DNA of 64,000 bases from an uncultured Clostridia bacterium (GTDB lineage Bacteria > Bacillota > Clostridia > Oscillospirales > CAG-272). The translations under genes were made by a program, and so were the position numbers. Position 1 is the first letter of the stretch. Each line of letters starts with the position of its first letter. Under the pieces are notes generated by a model. That model worked only from the letters and a program-made list of their open reading frames with translations. It did no database searches and was not told where the DNA came from. The stretch is from NCBI GenBank assembly GCA_947624995.1, contig CANQMS010000001.1, positions 1 to 64,000 of the forward strand, given 5' to 3'. Below, piece by piece: positions 58,501-64,000 of the stretch.

Positions 58501-59028
58501 CTCCTCGCCCGCGCATATCCACTTTGCACTCCAATCGCTCTTTTCAAACAGACCCGTTTCAAAATACGCAGCGTCTGTACACCTGCATTCTTTTCCGTCC
58601 TTGTCCCATACCGTGACGTTCCAATAAACGCCCTGCATCGAGCCGAGCGTTTTTCCGCCGTATTCGATGCCGAAGCTGTCGTCGGACTCGACCTTTCCCG
58701 AGTCCCAGATGTCATATTCGCCTTCCGAAAGCTTTTTCGCCGAGGACGACGCGGTGATCCGGTATGCTGTCTGCTTCTGACCGCGCTCGTCGGACGCAAG
58801 CTTCCAGCTGAAGACGGGGACCGTCGACTGTATTCCGAGGGGAGAGGTCAGGCTTTGTGTACGCAGATCGTATACAGTCATATTCCCGCTTGCCTCCGTC
58901 CCGTTTCCGTCCGTTGTTGTTTCGTCCTGTTTTTCGCCGTTATTGCCGCTGCATCCTATCATGCCGAAAATGATCGGCAGCAGCAGCAAACATGCGACCG
59001 TTCTTTTGATAAGATCCCGTTTTTTCAT
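55561..59028 (-). CDS. GH78 alpha-L-rhamnosidase, lipoprotein
   Basis: Lipobox MIGC; FSWKLASDERGQKQTAYRI, YDARLEIPGWDG, TDCPQIEKLGWLETPGLMF, TTLPEYWNFEELWYGLARSRNHAMMGHVKEWF. Start taken at MKKRDLIKR. Confidence 0.93.
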   Translation of the reverse strand: MKKRDLIKRTVACLLLLPIIFGMIGCSGNNGEKQDETTTDGNGTEASGNMTVYDLRTQSLTSPLGIQSTVPVFSWKLASDERGQKQTAYRITASSSAKKLSEGEYDIWDSGKVESDDSFGIEYGGKTLGSMQGVYWNVTVWDKDGKECRCTDAAYFETGLFEKSDWSAKWICAGEESVLSRLMPDKVSDTSSAGYILCDSVGETSGRYLRIKVSESGPAALGEYNDGGLRGVIYRVQIMELELYLNGKKAELPGGTTVTAPNTFTYGSQWGKDKLIDGSINDGYTSNTAAEPVYSSPVTVTLDFGEEIKYDEIRLVCRTDTASTDGDVCPNYPKKYCYEISSDGSAYSPLGKEISVRTAPTVSGGSGGVTNAPILSKEFTVPEDKEIASARLYISGLGLFEAHFNGKTLGEGTFFNPGESDARDTVYYCTYDITDLLETGTNAVSFLLGNGQYANYRIHRQFGRYYKTDDARGSGEVAGMFGTPKGIAQVVINYTDGDRDTVGTDESWAYVESPITENSWYGGEDYDARLEIPGWDGISPEIPRSEWGNAQLVPDSEIPSGELIGREFEPIAIQEDDTIGPDKITVKVKSEKDGYTTYLVDMGRNGAGFPEITVDTDKAGQTVRIYPAEVDTFNGYAGHINQASCTQSASNNGDLIYDTYITKGTGSESWHPTFCYHGYRYLEVTVPSEIKLDSESFKGYILRTDNGKNGSFTCSDEILNMINTLTERSIESNMYSTFTDCPQIEKLGWLETPGLMFDSMAQTYDISSWIPKILRDMTDAQYENGHIAAIAPEYFRINGLYDDLNWNGSLIYTAWQYYETYGVESIFSDENYGAMKNYMDYLEKYVAKGNLITTGQMGEWGEMTAYGTTPTVLVETTAYYRMAVIMEKIATVRGDADGEEHYRELAEAIREAFHNNKECYNEQFLYGNGTQSGYGCVLYSGIVLDENREETVERLVKAIEKTDYHLTSGEVGLRQVFSSLAEAGRGDVVYKMVTNDTMPSYKYFLDKGLTTLPEYWNFEELWYGLARSRNHAMMGHVKEWFTKYIVGVESAEIGYDAVNIKPSVVGGLTEAAGTVDTVHGNVGSSWKYDAESGTFTLTVTLPVGVSANVYIPSLGDGMTVTLDGETVGTDHVDGGYVLISSQIGSGTYVFEASSD

Positions 59029-59145
59029 CGAGTGCCTCCGATATAGCATCGAACTTGACCGTTAATAATATATCACACCGGTCTTTACGCTGTCACTGTT
59101 TAAAACGGATCGTTTTTTTGGCTTTATATGACCTTTTAATCTATG

Positions 59146-60222
59146 CTACATGATCTCGTTCAGCGCGCGGAACTGCGCGGGCGTCATTCGGTAGCGGTCG
59201 CGGAAATTACGGTAAAATCTGCTTATATCCGAGTAGCCGACGGCGTGAGCGATCTCCTCGATCGAAAAATCGGAGTTGTTCAGCATGACGGCAGCATGGC
59301 TCATTCGCATCCGCCTGAGCAGGACGTTAAACGGTTCGCCCGTTTCCCTGCGAATATATCTGCTGAGATATCCTTCGCTGAAGTGGAAATGCGCCGCAAG
59401 CTCCGGCAGCGTGACCGAATCAAAACGGCTGCTCATATATCGCACGATCTCCTTTATGCGGCTGTCGTCGCCTTTCCCGCCGGCGGACGGGTCGTCCTCC
59501 GGCGCATAATGTCTGAGCATATTGCCGAAGAGCAGCATCAGATAGCTTTTCAGCATTATATTGCTCGCCGACGCGCCGAGGGAAAGCTCCCGGTAAAGCT
59601 GAAGGATCAGCCCCGTGAGATCCTCCTCCCCCTTTTTGCGGAAGAAGAGCACATAATCCCCGTTTTTTCTGTACAGCATCCGCAAAAAATAGTCGGAGAG
59701 CGGCGACGATTCGGTCAGCAGGCTCGAAAAGCTGCGCTCGAACGTGCTGCGCTTTACGATCACGTTTATGACAATGTCTCCGTCGCTGTGCGAGAATGTC
59801 GCGTTCCTGACTCCGGGCGGGACGAGGCAGAGCTCGCCCTCCCTCATGACAGTCACCGAGTCATTGACAAAAAACTCGGCGCTGCCCTTGGCGATATACA
59901 CTATTTTTATGAATTCGAGCCTGTGCCAAAACGGCGGGCAGTAGCGGTCGTTTCTGACGATCGAAACGTCGAGTCTTTTTTCCGGGAAGAAGTCGTTTTC
60001 CGAAAGCCACGGCGCAATGGGAGACGGCGCGGCATCCGGGACTTTCCCGCGATAGCCGCCCTCGCGCATCCGTCGGGCGAATTCCTCCCAGCTCGATATC
60101 GGAGTTATGAATGCATCGGAGCAGCCGATATAGTATTCCTTATAGACTGTCTCTGCGGGGATAAATTCTCCGAAAGTGTACGTCAGCTCCGCGCGGTCGG
60201 TACTGTCTGCCATGCTTCTCAC
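59146..60222 (-). CDS. AraC-family transcriptional regulator
   Basis: N-terminal cupin-like region; C-terminal HTH (FSEGYLSRYIRRETGEPFNVLLRRMRM...IEEIAHAVGYSDISRFYRNFRDRYRMTPAQFR). Confidence 0.93.
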   Translation of the reverse strand: MRSMADSTDRAELTYTFGEFIPAETVYKEYYIGCSDAFITPISSWEEFARRMREGGYRGKVPDAAPSPIAPWLSENDFFPEKRLDVSIVRNDRYCPPFWHRLEFIKIVYIAKGSAEFFVNDSVTVMREGELCLVPPGVRNATFSHSDGDIVINVIVKRSTFERSFSSLLTESSPLSDYFLRMLYRKNGDYVLFFRKKGEEDLTGLILQLYRELSLGASASNIMLKSYLMLLFGNMLRHYAPEDDPSAGGKGDDSRIKEIVRYMSSRFDSVTLPELAAHFHFSEGYLSRYIRRETGEPFNVLLRRMRMSHAAVMLNNSDFSIEEIAHAVGYSDISRFYRNFRDRYRMTPAQFRALNEIM

Positions 60223-60326
60223 CTCACTTTATTTCTATTTTATCCGCAAAAAGCCCGCGCTGTCAAGTGCTGCCGCACGCAAAAAAATCGCCCAGGAAAA
60301 TGTCTTCCCGGGCGGATCTTTTGCCG

Positions 60327-62807
60327 TTATTCGTATTTGGATGCGAGCTTTGCCGGAGGCTGACGCAGAAGTGAGATCAGCGGGAGCACCGACACGAAGA
60401 GATAGCAAACGACTATTCCGAGCACGGACGCTGTCACCGCGTACCACGGCAGGATCAGCGGGACCGCGATCGACGTCCACTTCTGAAGCACCGCCACAGT
60501 CGCCCACGTTATAAGCGCCGCGGGAATGACGGCTGTCAGCGCAGATATCGCTCCTTCAAGCATGAAGATGGCGTACAGCTTGCGCCCGGGTATGCCGAGG
60601 AGCCTGTATACAGCCACAAGACCGAGCCTCTCCCTCGCCTGCGTCCGGCACAGAAGATACAGCATCACGACGCAAAGGATCAGGACGCTCAGCGTGATTA
60701 TGCTGCGCGCATCCATTTTGATGCTCGCCGCCTCCTCAAATTCGCGCTGCTGGATCGCGTATCTGTCGGTGACGTTCGGAGCGATCGACTTGTCATCGTA
60801 TTTCTCGATGAAGTCGTTGATGAATGCCTTCATCTCGTCCTTGTCTTCGCAGTAGATCTCATAGCTGTCCTGAAGCAGACTGAGGAAGCGGTGCTCGATC
60901 GCCTCATCGGAAATGATTATCGCAACGTGCGCGTCGTCGAAGCTGACCGTTTTCTTGACGGTATATCCGATACCGCCGCCCGGGGAGTAAACAAAGTCTA
61001 TTCTGTCGTCCCAAACGTGTCCGACCGTACTTGTGTTCAGTATGCACTCGGACGCCTCGAGCGTAACATCGTCATACTGCCCGGGGAACCGCTTCTTCAG
61101 TTCATCGAGCGACATTATCTTTGCGCTGCTGTTGCAGAGCGCGATCATTGCATCCTTTGACAGATAGAATGTGCGCGCACCGCTGTCGGATATGCCGCAT
61201 ATGAAAAGAGGATAATCGCGCTTAATGACCTCGATCTCGGTATCAAGGAAGAAGCCTATGCCGCGTATGCTGTTCAGAACGATGTTGTCTCCGTCGAGCA
61301 TCGCCTCGAGGACCTGCCTGTCGACGACGACCTCGTAGGGCTTCTCGGGCATACGTCCGTAAATGAGCGTTGACGGATCGAGCCGCTCCACGGGAGCGTA
61401 CCCCATTGTCATCGGGAACATCGCGGACAACTCCCCAACCTGATAAAACGTCGACACCGTATATTCGAATCTCGCGTTTACGGGCGGTATGAAATCATAC
61501 TCCAGCCCCGCTGCTTTTGCCGCATTTCCGAGCGCCTCGGAAAATTTATACTGAGCGGGTCTTGTGACATCCGAGAAATCCGAGATTTCCGATCCGTGTT
61601 CGATATTGATCGAAAGCACGTGCGGATTTGAGGTCAAAAAGTCCTCGGGATCGACATTGGAGAGATTTATAAAGTCGCCGACGACGAGCAGCACAAGCGC
61701 TGTCAGGAGCGCGAGGAACGCCCAGATCCCCGCCTTGCGCATCTTTTTGCCGTGGCGCAGGTTCCATGCCTCGCGCGCCATCATCGGCAGCGTCAGCCCT
61801 TTCCCGGGCGACGCCGGCGGCGCGCTCTCGCCGCCGAAGAGCTCGGTCGAGGCGGCGTCTTCGCTGTTGTCTATATCCGCTATATCGAGCTTAGGTCTTT
61901 CCCCCTCGACTATAAGCGGCATATCCTCCGGGGCGCCGACGGAGACGGTGCGCTTGTCTTCGAGCTTCAGGACGATTCGGTCTCCGAGAACGGCGACGGT
62001 GATCTCGGCGGGCGCGGCTCCGGGCGCCTCAAACAGGCGCAGCGTCACCTTGCCGTCACCGAGCTCCTTTCCTTCGAGCTCGCCCGTGTATATAGTATTG
62101 TCGGAGGTCGCGGTGAGTCCGCCTCTCTCCCAGCTCTCGCTGTCGGACGTTATGCGTCCGTCGGAGAGCGTGATTATCCTGTCCGCAAAGAAGCGGGCGA
62201 TGCTCTCCTCATGCGTTACCATGACGACGAGGCTGTCCTTCGACGCGCGGCGAAGCAGCGAGCAGACCGCGCGCGTGTTCTCCTCATCGAGGTTCCCCGT
62301 CGGCTCGTCGGCGAATATGACGCGCGGACGCCTTGCGAGCGCTCTCGCTATCGCCACTCTCTGCTGCTGACCGCCGGACAGCTCCTCCACGCGCCGGTGT
62401 ATATACCGCTCCATATCGACTGAGCGGAGGGCGAGCTTCACGCGCTTCACCTTTTCAGCATGCGTGAGTCCAAGGCTGTGCAGACCGAGGTAGACGTTAT
62501 AGGCTACGCTGTGCTCGCTCAAAAGGTAATAGTTCTGGAAAATATATCCGAAATTTCTGTCTCTCGCGAGCTCGAACGCGCGCGTCCCGTACCTTGTAAC
62601 TGTCAGCTCGTCAACGGTCAGTTTGCCGTTGTCAAACGTGTCAAGTCCGCCGATAGCGTTCAGAAGACTTGTCTTGCCGCAGCCTGAAGGACCGAGTATG
62701 CAGACGAAGCCGCGATCCGGCAGCGTTACGGTCACGTCGTGCAGGACAGTGTTTGCCGCACGCGTGCGCCTGTCGTATGTTTTATTTAAGCTTTTTACTT
62801 CTATCAT
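60327..62807 (-). CDS. MacB-like ABC transporter: ATPase fused to FtsX-type permease
   Basis: GPSGCGKTSLLNAIGGLD, ELSGGQQQRVAIARALARRPRVIFADEPTGNLDEENT, then TM, large extracytoplasmic domain, three C-terminal TMs. Confidence 0.92.
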   Translation of the reverse strand: MIEVKSLNKTYDRRTRAANTVLHDVTVTLPDRGFVCILGPSGCGKTSLLNAIGGLDTFDNGKLTVDELTVTRYGTRAFELARDRNFGYIFQNYYLLSEHSVAYNVYLGLHSLGLTHAEKVKRVKLALRSVDMERYIHRRVEELSGGQQQRVAIARALARRPRVIFADEPTGNLDEENTRAVCSLLRRASKDSLVVMVTHEESIARFFADRIITLSDGRITSDSESWERGGLTATSDNTIYTGELEGKELGDGKVTLRLFEAPGAAPAEITVAVLGDRIVLKLEDKRTVSVGAPEDMPLIVEGERPKLDIADIDNSEDAASTELFGGESAPPASPGKGLTLPMMAREAWNLRHGKKMRKAGIWAFLALLTALVLLVVGDFINLSNVDPEDFLTSNPHVLSINIEHGSEISDFSDVTRPAQYKFSEALGNAAKAAGLEYDFIPPVNARFEYTVSTFYQVGELSAMFPMTMGYAPVERLDPSTLIYGRMPEKPYEVVVDRQVLEAMLDGDNIVLNSIRGIGFFLDTEIEVIKRDYPLFICGISDSGARTFYLSKDAMIALCNSSAKIMSLDELKKRFPGQYDDVTLEASECILNTSTVGHVWDDRIDFVYSPGGGIGYTVKKTVSFDDAHVAIIISDEAIEHRFLSLLQDSYEIYCEDKDEMKAFINDFIEKYDDKSIAPNVTDRYAIQQREFEEAASIKMDARSIITLSVLILCVVMLYLLCRTQARERLGLVAVYRLLGIPGRKLYAIFMLEGAISALTAVIPAALITWATVAVLQKWTSIAVPLILPWYAVTASVLGIVVCYLFVSVLPLISLLRQPPAKLASKYE

Positions 62808-64000
62808 GATGCAGCCTCCTCTCCGTCATCAAGCTCTATATCGTGCTTTACCGATCCGAGCGGGTATACCTGCCGCCCGAGCGCCCTCACTATCCATACC
62901 GCAGCCACGACGGACAGAAGGATGTGCGCCGCGACAAGGACGGCAAGATACTGTGCGGGCAGATATTTGACCATATCGACTATTCTCTTGACACCGCAGA
63001 CGTTACATACATATATGCCCGCGGCGCCTATGAGCTCTCCGATAATCGTAAAGAGCAGGACCTGGATCCAGACGGAGCGCTTTGCCTTGCGTCCCGTAAG
63101 ACCGATATTCCCGAGGAGCTTATAGCTTTCGTTTTCAAGTGAAAACATCGCCCTGAGAACAACGACCTGGAGCGCCGCCGCGATAACGAACGCCAAAATG
63201 CATATTCGCAGCGTCTGCACGCGCTCATCCGCAAGCTCGGGGTCGACCTCCGTCGCGCCCTGACGGTAAACGGAGATCGCGGAATAACCCATTTCGCGCA
63301 GTGCTCCGAGCACCCTGTCCGTGTAGGCGTAGTCGCTTATAGTGATCCCTGCCTCGTCCCTTTCGCGCCAGCACAGCGTATCGAACGACGCGTAGTCGAC
63401 GAGCAGCGTTTTCGAGCCTAAATAGTCCGTGTCCCGGAACTTCATAATGCCGTTTTCTTCGTCGTACTCGCCGGTCGGCAACAGCTCGAGCTCCCTATAG
63501 CTGCCGTTTTCATCCATGTCGTCGCATCTGAATTTTAACGGCTTCAGATCTTCCTCGGTCTTGGCAAAGATCTGTTCCGCAATCAGCGAGTTGAAGGAAT
63601 ACCAGCTCCCGACAAAGTGACCGTCGGCAACTTGCGGCGATGGAAAGTGCGAGATATCCGGGTCATCCTCGCTGACATCATTCAAAAGCTCGTTGTTCGG
63701 GACATATATAAAGCCGTGGTCCTTCTCCGTCACGTTCGACACCGCATATGTCTGACGGAGAAAACGTCCGACGTCGTCGTGGAAGAACAGTCCGTCGCCG
63801 TAATCCGTCAGTCCGACGACTTTGTACTTCGATCTGAAGTACCGCGTCCCGCGCCCGTTCATCGTCTTGTCGTCGATAAGATAGATCGTGATAACGTCGC
63901 CGATCTTCAGATTTTTGTCGCCCGACACTACCTCATACATGTTTTCCGGCAGGCGCCCGTCCGTCAGAAATTGTACGCCTTCACGCAGGATGGGAACCGT
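62804..64000 (-). CDS. FtsX/MacB-type ABC permease, 5' end cut by the window edge
   Basis: ORF 62804..63940 stays open to base 64000 (TVPILREGVQFLTDGRLPENMYEVVSGDKN...); 4-nt overlap with the downstream ABC gene; C-terminal TMs. Confidence 0.85.
   Translation of the reverse strand, partial: TVPILREGVQFLTDGRLPENMYEVVSGDKNLKIGDVITIYLIDDKTMNGRGTRYFRSKYKVVGLTDYGDGLFFHDDVGRFLRQTYAVSNVTEKDHGFIYVPNNELLNDVSEDDPDISHFPSPQVADGHFVGSWYSFNSLIAEQIFAKTEEDLKPLKFRCDDMDENGSYRELELLPTGEYDEENGIMKFRDTDYLGSKTLLVDYASFDTLCWRERDEAGITISDYAYTDRVLGALREMGYSAISVYRQGATEVDPELADERVQTLRICILAFVIAAALQVVVLRAMFSLENESYKLLGNIGLTGRKAKRSVWIQVLLFTIIGELIGAAGIYVCNVCGVKRIVDMVKYLPAQYLAVLVAAHILLSVVAAVWIVRALGRQVYPLGSVKHDIELDDGEEAAS

Noticed and set aside
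60281-60320. Hairpin downstream of AraC/ABC genes
   Set aside because: CGCCCAGGAA/TTCCCGGGCG is imperfect and needs a bulge; not confident enough to call a terminator.
59143-60363. 406-aa plus-strand ORF
   Set aside because: Antisense to the AraC regulator; no recognisable domain and Arg/His-rich.

Overview
A 64 kb window of a fairly GC-rich Clostridia-type (spore-forming Firmicutes) chromosome, densely coding on both strands. Most of it is ordinary core or housekeeping content: DUF512-der-plsY, sigK, spoIIAA-spoIIAB-sigF, secA, yajC, ispD-ispF, rpe, ychF, pepD, a spoVAF/gerA-type germination gene, a two-component system and several ABC transporters. Accessory content lies at the left edge (left end of an IS3/IS150-group element interrupting the gene after plsY) and mainly in ~41-64 kb. 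That stretch holds an ECF sigma factor with an RsgI-like anti-sigma factor carrying five PepSY-like repeats, a TetR/MMPL/coiled-coil export cassette, a GH50/agarase-like hydrolase, a large Cys-rich repeat surface protein with a PQTG-type anchor, a GH78 rhamnosidase lipoprotein with an inserted discoidin-like domain, an AraC regulator, and a MacB-like ABC system cut by the right edge. No tRNA, rRNA or CRISPR array was recognised. All calls come from reading the sequence and recalling protein families; no database search was run.
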